A stretch of 64,000 bases of DNA. Source: an uncultured Caproiciproducens sp. (GTDB taxonomy: Bacteria; Bacillota; Clostridia; Oscillospirales; Acutalibacteraceae). The stretch spans positions 2,494,661-2,558,660 of the forward strand of contig NZ_OY761810.1 of NCBI RefSeq assembly GCF_963664915.1, written 5' to 3'. Under the pieces are notes generated by a model. That model saw only the letters and a list, made by a program, of their open reading frames with translations. It ran no database searches and had not been told where the DNA came from. Below are positions 43,157 through 50,556 of this stretch, in pieces; within the stretch, counting starts at the first letter, position 1, and each line of letters opens with the position of its first letter. The translations under genes and the position numbers were made by a program.

Positions 43157-43849
43157 ATGTTATTTAATATGATAAGTGATGTCTTTTCAGGACAGCCATT
43201 TGATATGGCTTCTGCATTTTCGCAAATATTGGCCACGTTGTTCATCATTTTCTGCATTCTTCCGCTTCATGAGTGCGCACATGGCTGGGTTGCATATAAA
43301 CTTGGTGACAATACCGCAAAATACAGTGGACGTATGACCTTGAATCCGCTTGCCAGCATTGATCCGGTCGGTTCACTTTTTCTTCTTTTGTTCGGTTTTG
43401 GGTGGGCAAAACCGGTACCGGTTGACTCAAGATACTTTAAAAATCCGAAACGTGACATGGCAATTACTGCACTGGCGGGGCCTGTTTCCAATTTGCTTGC
43501 TTCGCTCGTCGGTGCGTTGATCTATCAGGGACTATGGATAGCGCTCAAAGCCGATGTTCCTGAATTTATCCAGACCTTTTTTATTGCTTATATTACAATT
43601 AACGTCGCGTTGGCAGTATTCAATATGATTCCGCTGCCACCTTTGGACGGCTCCAAAATTCTGGGCGCTTTTTTATCCAATAAAGCACTGTATAATTATT
43701 ACAGGTACCAGAACATTATCATTATGGTTGTATTTGTTGTTTTGTTCAGTGGTCTGCTTCGTGTTCCTCTTGCTTTTTTGCAGCAAGTCTGCCTTAACGG
43801 CGTACTTTGGCTGGCTGAACTTCCATTTAAATTGTTCGGCCTGTTATAA
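43157..43849 (+). CDS. Site-2 protease family (M50) membrane metalloprotease
   Basis: This 230-residue integral membrane zinc protease has the HECAH motif (H38-E39-xx-H42) in the first conserved helix and PLPPLDGSKIL in the third, which supplies the aspartate ligand. It lacks a PDZ domain, so it belongs to the short form often found before scpA rather than to the RseP type. Its substrate is unknown. AAAGGAG lies 9-10 bases before the ATG at 43157. scpA follows 12 bases later. Confidence 0.92.
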   Translation: MLFNMISDVFSGQPFDMASAFSQILATLFIIFCILPLHECAHGWVAYKLGDNTAKYSGRMTLNPLASIDPVGSLFLLLFGFGWAKPVPVDSRYFKNPKRDMAITALAGPVSNLLASLVGALIYQGLWIALKADVPEFIQTFFIAYITINVALAVFNMIPLPPLDGSKILGAFLSNKALYNYYRYQNIIIMVVFVVLFSGLLRVPLAFLQQVCLNGVLWLAELPFKLFGLL

Positions 43850-43861
43850 AAGTGGGGTATT

Positions 43862-44602
43862 ATGGAAAAACTATCCTATAAGCTGCCTGCATTTGAAGGG
43901 CCGCTTGATCTTCTGCTTTATCTGATTGCAAAGAATAAACTCAATATCTGTGAAATTCAGATTGCTGAACTCCTTGACCAGTACACGGAACATATTCGGG
44001 CAATGAAAGCACAGGACATGGACGTTGCGAGTGATTTTTTGGAAATGGCTGCGCGGCTGGTTTACATTAAAACAGTTTATCTGCTCCCAAAACACGATGA
44101 GGCGGACGAGCTCCAGCGTGAATTGAGCGGTCAGCTTCTGGAATATCAGGAATGCAAACGCATCGCGCAGATTATGTCCGCTCACTTCAATTTTAATGCT
44201 TTTGTGCGTGAGCCGGCTGAAATTCAGTATGATCAAACCTATCAGCGCAATCACACGCCTTTAGAACTTTTTAATGCTTATCATAATGCGGTCGGACGGG
44301 GCAAGCGCCTGATTCCGCCGCCGGTTGAAGCGTTCTCCGGTATTGTTACCCGCAAGGTTGTTACGGTTTCTTCTCAAATTATTTATGTACTCCGCCGTCT
44401 TTGGCAGACAGACGGAATCAAATATGAGGAGCTGTTTAAGAAAAGGCAGAATAAATCCGATTTGGTTGCAACCTTTTTAGCGGTCCTTGAACTTGTCAAA
44501 GGGAAGAGGGTACGCATAGAAGGCGGAAACTGCAGCGCAATGGTAAAATTGATAAATGGCGGTGTGAGAAATTGGAAATTAAAAAATTTCAGGGAGCAAT
44601 AG
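43862..44602 (+). CDS. scpA: Segregation and condensation protein A
   Basis: ScpA is the kleisin subunit of the bacterial SMC complex, which organises the chromosome. The 246-residue protein begins YKLPAFEGPLDLLLYLIAKNKLNI, the family signature, and has the helical N-domain that binds the SMC neck and the C-terminal winged helix. It overlaps scpB by 31 bases, which indicates coupled translation. Its promoter is probably the one before the M50 gene. Confidence 0.95.
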   Translation: MEKLSYKLPAFEGPLDLLLYLIAKNKLNICEIQIAELLDQYTEHIRAMKAQDMDVASDFLEMAARLVYIKTVYLLPKHDEADELQRELSGQLLEYQECKRIAQIMSAHFNFNAFVREPAEIQYDQTYQRNHTPLELFNAYHNAVGRGKRLIPPPVEAFSGIVTRKVVTVSSQIIYVLRRLWQTDGIKYEELFKKRQNKSDLVATFLAVLELVKGKRVRIEGGNCSAMVKLINGGVRNWKLKNFREQ

Positions 44603-45132
44603 AAGCAATTCTTTTTTCAAGCGGAGATCCGGTTTCAATCGACAGAATAGCCGATGTTCTGGATTTGGACAAGTCCACCGTCGCCAAAATGCTTCAAAAT
44701 TTAATGGATGAGTCCAATCGCGAAGACACCGGAGTTCATATTGTGAAGCTTGAGGATCACTATCAAATGTGTTCCAATCCCCGATATGCGGAATATGTTC
44801 GTCAAATTCTGGATATGCGCCGCAACACCCCTTTGTCACAAGCCGGCATGGAGGTGCTTGCTATTATCGCTTATAACCAGCCGGTAACGAAAGCTTTTGT
44901 TGAACAGATTCGCGGTGTGGACTGTTCCGGAGTGCTGGGAAGCCTGGCGGTAAAGGGTCTGATTGAGGAGCGTGGTCGATTGGAACTGCCCGGCAGGCCG
45001 CTGCTGTATGGTACAACACCAAATTTTTTGCGGTGTCTGAATATTTCATCACTCAGTGAGCTTCCGCCTCTTGAAAAATCGCAGCAGACTGAAAATGAAA
45101 CGAATGACATGGTGGATGTTTCAGCCGGATAG
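44572..45132 (+). CDS. scpB: Segregation and condensation protein B
   Basis: ScpB is a winged-helix dimer that binds ScpA in the SMC complex. The 186-residue protein starts MEIKKFQGAIEAILFSSG. It carries SQAGMEVLAIIAYNQPVTKAFVEQIRGVD and the later GRPLLYGTTPNFLR, all conserved. The TTG start at 44572 lies inside scpA; GGTGTGAG is 6-8 bases upstream. Confidence 0.95.
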   Translation: MEIKKFQGAIEAILFSSGDPVSIDRIADVLDLDKSTVAKMLQNLMDESNREDTGVHIVKLEDHYQMCSNPRYAEYVRQILDMRRNTPLSQAGMEVLAIIAYNQPVTKAFVEQIRGVDCSGVLGSLAVKGLIEERGRLELPGRPLLYGTTPNFLRCLNISSLSELPPLEKSQQTENETNDMVDVSAG

Positions 45133-45155
45133 AAGGAATAACTGCAGGAGGCTTT

Positions 45156-45809
45156 ATGATTGCTTTGATGATTATTTTAGGTATTATCCTGTTCATTTTT
45201 GCTCTTCTGCTCTGTCCCATTTCAGTTTACGCCCGTTTTGAAAATGAGTTTTCCGCAAAGGTAAGCTATTTGTTTATCAGCTACAAAATTCCGTCTCAGC
45301 CACAGGCGGCTGAGAAAATGGAAAAAACTGGTGAGGAAAAATCAGAAGAAAAAAATGATGCATATTCAAAAATTAAGGACATAATAAGGCAAAAGGGTTT
45401 ATCCGGCTTTTTGAACATCATCAGTGAGTTTGCTTCCATTGCAACTGGAGCGGCCAAAAAAATTTTTTCCCATATCGTCATTCACAATATTTCTGTTGAT
45501 ATTTCTGTTGCGGATGAAGACGCTGCTCAGGCGGCCATTTGTTATGGATATACCTGTTCCGTCGTTTATACGGCTATGGGACTGTTTGTCAATAATGTGA
45601 AATGTAAAGATTATCATATTCATATTGTTCCTGATTTCAACGAAAAAGAGAGCAGAATTTTGTTCACTTGCAAAGTGAAAATTAAGCTACTTTTCATTCT
45701 CTCCTCAATGCTGCCTGCACTTTTAAAATTTTTGAAGGTGCTGATGAAAGCAAAAATAAACCCAACAAAAATTACAAAAACTACAGATAAGGCGGTGCAT
45801 CAGAAATGA
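45156..45809 (+). CDS. DUF2953 membrane-anchored protein
   Basis: The 217-residue protein has one N-terminal membrane helix (about 2-24), a polar Glu/Lys-rich region, and a C-terminal part with ISVDISVADEDAAQAAICYGY that is typical of DUF2953. This family is commonly encoded next to gerW (ytfJ), as here. A role in sporulation is inferred from that context only. GCAGGAGG lies 6 bases before the ATG, and its stop overlaps the gerW start by four bases. Confidence 0.82.
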   Translation: MIALMIILGIILFIFALLLCPISVYARFENEFSAKVSYLFISYKIPSQPQAAEKMEKTGEEKSEEKNDAYSKIKDIIRQKGLSGFLNIISEFASIATGAAKKIFSHIVIHNISVDISVADEDAAQAAICYGYTCSVVYTAMGLFVNNVKCKDYHIHIVPDFNEKESRILFTCKVKIKLLFILSSMLPALLKFLKVLMKAKINPTKITKTTDKAVHQK

Positions 45810-46270
45810 GTGATCATCCTATTGAAGGCATGATGAATACAACATTGGAAAAAATTAAACAAATGGTTGATATTAATTCCATTGTCGGCGATCCTATTAC
45901 TTCACCGGACGGCTCAATCATTATTCCGATTTCTAAAATCAGCTACGGCTTTGCTTCCGGCGGATCCGATTTTCCGAGTAAGACGCAGACGGATAAAAAT
46001 TTCTTTGGCGGCGGTACGGGAGCTGGCGTTTCCATTAATCCGGTTGCATTTATTACGATTTGTAACGGCACGGTGAAAATGTTGCAAATTGATCCTTATA
46101 ACAATGCTGCGGACAGAGTAATCGGTATGTTTCCGGATGTCGTTGATAAAATCAGCAGCCTTTTTAACTCAAAAAAAGGTGAGGGCAAAAAATCAAAAAA
46201 TGCTGAGAACAAAAATGAGGAAGATGTTTCGCAGACTAAAGACGTAAAGTTGGATGATCCGCTAATATAA
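45806..46270 (+). CDS. ytfJ: GerW-family sporulation protein (YtfJ)
   Basis: GerW proteins are made in the forespore and are needed for proper germination in Bacillus. The 154-residue protein has the signature VGDPITSPDGSIIIPISKIS and a glycine-rich middle (FGGGTGAGVSINPVAF), followed by a charged tail. The start overlaps the DUF2953 stop, so the two are translationally coupled. It ends before a hairpin that also pairs the ribosome-binding site of the next gene. Confidence 0.93.
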   Translation: MSDHPIEGMMNTTLEKIKQMVDINSIVGDPITSPDGSIIIPISKISYGFASGGSDFPSKTQTDKNFFGGGTGAGVSINPVAFITICNGTVKMLQIDPYNNAADRVIGMFPDVVDKISSLFNSKKGEGKKSKNAENKNEEDVSQTKDVKLDDPLI

Positions 46271-46286
46271 TTTTTCAATATTAAAG

Positions 46287-46326
46287 CAACCGCCTGCATA
46301 TAATTTTATAGGCAGGTGGTTGTTTT
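46287..46326 (+). promoter_or_regulatory. Terminator-like hairpin that pairs the ribosome-binding site of the second dac gene
   Basis: CAACCGCCTGC (46287-46297) pairs with GCAGGTGGTTG (46312-46322, one G-T pair) and is followed by TTTTG. The AGGTGG in the 3' arm is the only ribosome-binding site for the TTG at 46325. It could end the gerW transcript, restrict translation of the next gene, or both. Confidence 0.65.
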
Positions 46327-47464
46327 GTTAAAAAAGACAATAGTATTTTTATCTTTACTTTTATTTTTTCCCATTCAGATCCCAATTTTTGCTTCGGCAG
46401 ACGTGCAGCCTCAGATTTCTGCAAAGTCAGCAGTTTTAATGAATGCTGACAATGCACAAATTTTATACGCAAAAAATCAGAATGATAAAAGGTCTATGGC
46501 AAGTACAACGAAAATTATGACTGCTTTGATTACGCTGGAAGCCGCCGCAGTTAATAATAAAATTGTTACAATAACAGATAATATGGTTCGTGTGGAGGGC
46601 TCCTCCATGGGTCTAAAGCCGGGAAATAAGCTTAGTTTGAAATCTTTGGCAGAGGGCATGCTGGTTGTATCAGGAAATGACGCAGCCAATTCAGCAGCCA
46701 TTGCGATCAGCGGATCTTCAAAGGCCTTTGCCGATTTAATGAATAAACGGGCAAAGGAATTAAACATGACAGATACACATTTTGTCACGCCTTCCGGACT
46801 TGACGATGATGAACATTACACCACCGCCAACGATTTAGCCATATTAGCCGTGGCAGCGATGCAGAATCCTGACTTTGCGGAGATAGCGTGTCAAAAAGCA
46901 ATGGCAGTACAATATGTGAATCCAAGCCAAACAATCCGTTTTACAAATCACAATAAATTGCTAAGCATGTATGACGGCTGTATTGGGGTGAAAACGGGTT
47001 TTACAAAGAAATCCGGAAGATGTTTGGTCTCTTCGGCGGAGCGAAACGGAATCCGCTTAATTGCTGTTACGCTGGACGCACCGGATGACTGGAACGATCA
47101 TCAGAAGATGCTGAACTATGGTTTCACAAAATTAGCCAACTACAAAATAGATGATTCATCTTTTGGCGTACAGATTCCGGCTGTCGGCGGGATATCAAAT
47201 CATGTTATGGTGCGCGGCAGTTCCGGCAATGATATTGTTGTAAATGCTGATGAAATCTCGAACATAAAAAGAACCGTTGAACTTCCGGCTTTTATTTATG
47301 CGCCCGTGCAGGAAGGACAGACGCTCGGACACGTGAGATACACACTGAATGCTGAAACACTGGCTACAACTGATATCGTTGCGGCCGAGCCGGTTCTCAA
47401 AATGGAAATACCCAAAAACATATTTTACATATTTTTAGATTGGATAAAAGATCTATTTATATAA
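46325..47464 (+). CDS. D-alanyl-D-alanine carboxypeptidase (DacB/DacF-like PBP)
   Basis: This is a second low-molecular-weight PBP, of 379 residues. It has a signal peptide (about 1-26), the S11 serine motif S60-TTK63, S116-G-N118 and K223-T-G, and a C-terminal PBP5-like domain ending in an amphipathic helix (IFYIFLDWIKDLFI). Its place after gerW suggests a spore-cortex role, as for DacB/DacF in Bacillus, but that is inferred. The TTG at 46325 has AGGTGG 5-6 bases upstream; the GTG three codons earlier lies inside the ribosome-binding site. Confidence 0.92.
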   Translation: MLKKTIVFLSLLLFFPIQIPIFASADVQPQISAKSAVLMNADNAQILYAKNQNDKRSMASTTKIMTALITLEAAAVNNKIVTITDNMVRVEGSSMGLKPGNKLSLKSLAEGMLVVSGNDAANSAAIAISGSSKAFADLMNKRAKELNMTDTHFVTPSGLDDDEHYTTANDLAILAVAAMQNPDFAEIACQKAMAVQYVNPSQTIRFTNHNKLLSMYDGCIGVKTGFTKKSGRCLVSSAERNGIRLIAVTLDAPDDWNDHQKMLNYGFTKLANYKIDDSSFGVQIPAVGGISNHVMVRGSSGNDIVVNADEISNIKRTVELPAFIYAPVQEGQTLGHVRYTLNAETLATTDIVAAEPVLKMEIPKNIFYIFLDWIKDLFI

Positions 47465-47490
47465 ATTAAACATAAAGGATGAATTAAATT

Positions 47491-48324
47491 ATGGCACAAG
47501 ATGTTAGGCTGCAAAAAATGCTTGCGGACTGCGGGGTTGCTTCAAGAAGAAAGGCGGAAGAAATGATCTCCGCCGGAGAAATCAAAGTGAATGGCGTAAC
47601 TGCTAAAATTGGTGATAAAGTCGATCCAAAGAAGGATAAAGTCACCGTAAAGGGTAAGCCACTTGATACTCATGTTAAGGAAATTTATATTATGCTTCAT
47701 AAGCCACGTGGTTTCATCACAACAATGAGTGATGAAATGGATCGAAAATGCGTGGCTGAACTCGTAAAAGATGTGCCGGAGCGCATTTATCCGGTAGGTC
47801 GTTTGGACAGGGAGTCTGAGGGACTGCTGCTGTTGACAAACGACGGTGAATTTGCCAACGCGATGACGCACCCTTCACTGCACATTCCCAAAACGTATCG
47901 AGTGACAATACGTCCTTCGATTTCAGAGGACCAATTGACGCAGATAGCGGTAGGAATTGTGATTGAAGGCAGGAAAACCGCACCTGCCAGAGTCAATGTA
48001 ATTTCTCAGGAAGCGGGGCGCGTGGTGCTGGAAATTGTACTTTATGAGGGCCGAAACCGTCAGATTAGAAAAATGTGTGAACAGCTTGGCCTTGAGGTCG
48101 CAAGATTAAAACGTGTCGCAATCGGGCAGCTGAAGCTTGGAATGCTTCAGCCAGGAGCATGGCGTTTGCTTACTTCCGAAGAAGTTAAAAAACTTACTGC
48201 AGGTGCAAAAGCGGACAAGCAGTATGAAGAACTGGGGGGCGAACTTGATGATAACCATTCTGACTTTAAAAGACAGGAGCAGAGCCGACCAAATCATACG
48301 GACAGTTCACGCCGCAGAAAATAA
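47491..48324 (+). CDS. rluB: rRNA pseudouridine synthase (RluB/RsuA family)
   Basis: The enzyme makes pseudouridine in rRNA. An S4 RNA-binding domain (about 5-60; RLQKMLADCGVASRRKAEEMI) precedes the catalytic domain, with the active aspartate D106 in VGRLDRESEGLLLLTNDG and GRNRQIRKMCEQLG later. The C-terminal tail is long and charged. RluB-type activity on 23S rRNA is the usual one for this group, but RsuA-like specificity cannot be excluded. AAAGGATG lies 7-9 bases before the ATG. Confidence 0.92.
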   Translation: MAQDVRLQKMLADCGVASRRKAEEMISAGEIKVNGVTAKIGDKVDPKKDKVTVKGKPLDTHVKEIYIMLHKPRGFITTMSDEMDRKCVAELVKDVPERIYPVGRLDRESEGLLLLTNDGEFANAMTHPSLHIPKTYRVTIRPSISEDQLTQIAVGIVIEGRKTAPARVNVISQEAGRVVLEIVLYEGRNRQIRKMCEQLGLEVARLKRVAIGQLKLGMLQPGAWRLLTSEEVKKLTAGAKADKQYEELGGELDDNHSDFKRQEQSRPNHTDSSRRRK

Positions 48325-48640
48325 TGCACAAGTTCTTATCATGAGTGTGGAAGAAAAAGAATTGGGCTACGTTGTTGTAGATATACGGTCATCAGTTGTT
48401 CGAATGCTGAAAATGAAAGTATTTGGGTGCAGCGACTTAGCTGTATTAGATGCCCATGGCCGTATGTGTGCCGACAGCATGATGAGAGCTGCAGCCTCCT
48501 ATGGCGCAACGATTGGAGCATACAAAATCGAATCGCAGGTTGACGGACTGAGGCCATTTCTTTATGAGTGCGGTTTTATTCAGGAAAACGATAAATTAAT
48601 CAGCCCACTTTCAAATTTTGTAAAAATATGTAAAAATTAA
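48248..48640 (+). CDS. GNAT-like small protein overlapping the pseudouridine synthase gene
   Basis: The 130-residue protein starts at the ATG at 48248, inside the end of rluB, after GGGGGG about 8 bases upstream; the longer frame reads through rluB without a signal. Its pattern (strand-strand, then LAVLDAHGRMCADSMMRAAASYGA, then FLYECGFIQEND) looks like the second half of a GNAT acetyltransferase. The expected acetyl-CoA-binding Q/RxxGxG/A loop is not evident, so enzymatic activity is uncertain. I do not assign a function. Confidence 0.65.
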   Translation: MITILTLKDRSRADQIIRTVHAAENNAQVLIMSVEEKELGYVVVDIRSSVVRMLKMKVFGCSDLAVLDAHGRMCADSMMRAAASYGATIGAYKIESQVDGLRPFLYECGFIQENDKLISPLSNFVKICKN

Positions 48641-48660
48641 ATAAAACTTGAATGAGATAC

Positions 48661-48689
48661 TTGCTAATTTGTTTGTAATATATTATAAT
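48661..48689 (+). promoter_or_regulatory. Promoter for the carboxyltransferase cluster
   Basis: TTGCTA (48661-48666) and TATAAT (48684-48689) are 17 bases apart, 58 bases before the start codon. Confidence 0.7.
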
Positions 48690-48747
48690 AAAACTGATTT
48701 TTGTAAATTTTTTAACATGCAAATTTACTATAAATGGAGGAATTAAA

Positions 48748-50100
48748 ATGAATAAGGTCGATAACGCGGAGCTGTTGCGAAGTGCCCGCGATGCGGCGAA
48801 AAACACAGCAGGCTATCAACGGATCAATGCTTTATTTGATGTAGGCAGTTTTAATGAGATTGATTGCTTTGCTAAATCCGGCGAAAATTATACGGAAGCT
48901 GTTGCGGGCTATGGTACAATCGAGGGATGTTCTGCATACGCATTTGCTCAGAACAGTGATATTGAAGGCGGTGCCATGTCAAGTGCACAGGCCGCAAAAA
49001 TCAAAAAGCTGTATAACCTGGCTATTACAACAGGGATTCCAATTGTCGGAATATATGATTCTATCGGCGGTCGGCTGAAAGAAGGCAGCGATATGCTCGC
49101 TGCTTATGGTGAAATTTTGTTAAAAGCCAACAACCTGTCAGGTGTTGTGCCGCAAATTTCACTGATCCTTGGCCCGTGTATCGGCGCTTCTGCAATGATT
49201 GCCGCGAGTGGCGATATTATTGTCATGTCGGACAAAGCGGAGCTTACGATTGATACAAATGGGGAACATGGCTCTGCTGCCGAGGCTGCGGAACTTGGAG
49301 TCTGCCATATTGTAGCTAAGGATGAACAGGCTGCGATTGATTCTGTGCGCAAGCTGATTACACTCCTTCCGTCTAACAATCTTTCGGGTGTTCCGGTTTT
49401 GGATATTCAGGGTTCGAATGATACGGCTGCATTGACAGATGAGTCCGACATTAAATCAATTCTTGCGGCAGTGTGTGATGAGGACAGTTTTTTGGAATTT
49501 GGCAAAATGTTTGGCAAATCCGCTATAACTGGATTATCAGAAATTGACGGTACTACCGCAGGCATTGTTTCATTAAACGGTGTGCTAGATGCGGATTCCT
49601 GTACGAAAGCGGCACGTTTTATAAGATTTTGCGATTCCTACTCACTTCCTGTCGTTACATTCGTAAATGCTGAAAGATTTGTTTCGCTGCGCGAGGCTTC
49701 TAAACTGTCCGGTTGTTATTCGGAAGCGACTACCGGAAAGATCACTGTGATAACAGGGGCAGCTTACGGATCGGTTTACATTGCAACAGCAGGACGCGGC
49801 GCAAATGCTGATTATACCATTTCGTGGCCGAATGCGGTTGTTTCTCCTCTTGCCCCGGAAACCGCGGCCGTGTTCCTCTGGAGTGATCGTCTGACGGGTT
49901 CTGCCAACCCTGTTGAGGATCGCAAAAATCTGATTGAAGAATACAAGGTGACGGAAGCATCTCCGTTTGCCGCTGCCGCCAATGGATTTATTGAAGACAT
50001 CATTAATCCGGTAGATACAAGAGTCCGAATTATTGCAATTCTTCAAATGATATCCGGGAAAAGAGTTTCCGGTCTTCCGAAAAAACATAGTAACATTTAA
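48748..50100 (+). CDS. Acyl-CoA carboxyltransferase subunit (12S/MmdA-like), divergent
   Basis: This 450-residue protein has the two crotonase-fold halves of a biotin-dependent carboxyltransferase, which moves a carboxyl group between carboxybiotin and an acyl-CoA. Landmarks are INALFDVGSFNEID, IEGGAMSSAQAAKIKKLYNLA, GPCIGASAMIAASGD in the first half, and RFCDSYSLPVVTFVN with ITVITGAAYGSVYIA in the second. It is about 60 residues shorter than typical 12S/MmdA proteins. Two oxyanion-region motifs are altered: DSIGGRLKEG, where DSGGARIQEG is usual, and VNAERFVSLRE near the usual DVPGFLPG. The acyl-CoA substrate is therefore unclear. The biotin carrier follows after 49 bases. Confidence 0.85.
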   Translation: MNKVDNAELLRSARDAAKNTAGYQRINALFDVGSFNEIDCFAKSGENYTEAVAGYGTIEGCSAYAFAQNSDIEGGAMSSAQAAKIKKLYNLAITTGIPIVGIYDSIGGRLKEGSDMLAAYGEILLKANNLSGVVPQISLILGPCIGASAMIAASGDIIVMSDKAELTIDTNGEHGSAAEAAELGVCHIVAKDEQAAIDSVRKLITLLPSNNLSGVPVLDIQGSNDTAALTDESDIKSILAAVCDEDSFLEFGKMFGKSAITGLSEIDGTTAGIVSLNGVLDADSCTKAARFIRFCDSYSLPVVTFVNAERFVSLREASKLSGCYSEATTGKITVITGAAYGSVYIATAGRGANADYTISWPNAVVSPLAPETAAVFLWSDRLTGSANPVEDRKNLIEEYKVTEASPFAAAANGFIEDIINPVDTRVRIIAILQMISGKRVSGLPKKHSNI

Positions 50101-50149
50101 ATATAGTAAGTACTACTAATAAATTTCTAATATTTAGGAGGTCAAATAC

Positions 50150-50542
50150 ATGAAAAACCTTAAGATAACCGTTAACGGCACTGCCTATGATGTTCAGGTT
50201 GAGGAAGTAAGCGGTTCAGCTGCCGCCGTTCCGGCAGCGCCTTCAGTAAAGGCAGCACCTGCCAACATTCCGGCCGCTCCTGCGCCGGCTGCTGCCGCAC
50301 CAGCTCCCAAAGCAGCAGTACCGTCAGATGCAGAATTGATATCCTGCCCAATGCCGGGCACCATCGTATCTGTGAATGTCAAGCTGGGTCAAAGCATTAA
50401 AAAGAGTGATGTTTTAGTCGTTTTAGAGGCTATGAAAATGGAGAATGAAATTATGGCACCGCACGACGCTGTTGTTGCAGCAATTCATGTAAACAAAGGG
50501 GATAGCGTTGATTCCGGCACTCCTCTTGTTTCCCTCCAGTAA
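50150..50542 (+). CDS. Biotin carboxyl carrier protein (1.3S-like)
   Basis: This 130-residue carrier has a short N-terminal domain, an Ala/Pro-rich flexible linker (about 22-58) and a biotinyl domain with the biotinylated lysine K96 in EAMKMENE. CPMPGTIVSVNVKLGQ starts the domain. The linker and size are those of transcarboxylase 1.3S or decarboxylase gamma-type carriers. AGGAGGTC lies 8 bases before the ATG. It lies between the 12S-like and 5S-like subunit genes, so it would shuttle CO2 between them. Confidence 0.93.
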   Translation: MKNLKITVNGTAYDVQVEEVSGSAAAVPAAPSVKAAPANIPAAPAPAAAAPAPKAAVPSDAELISCPMPGTIVSVNVKLGQSIKKSDVLVVLEAMKMENEIMAPHDAVVAAIHVNKGDSVDSGTPLVSLQ

Positions 50543-50556
50543 GGGGGTAAAAAATT

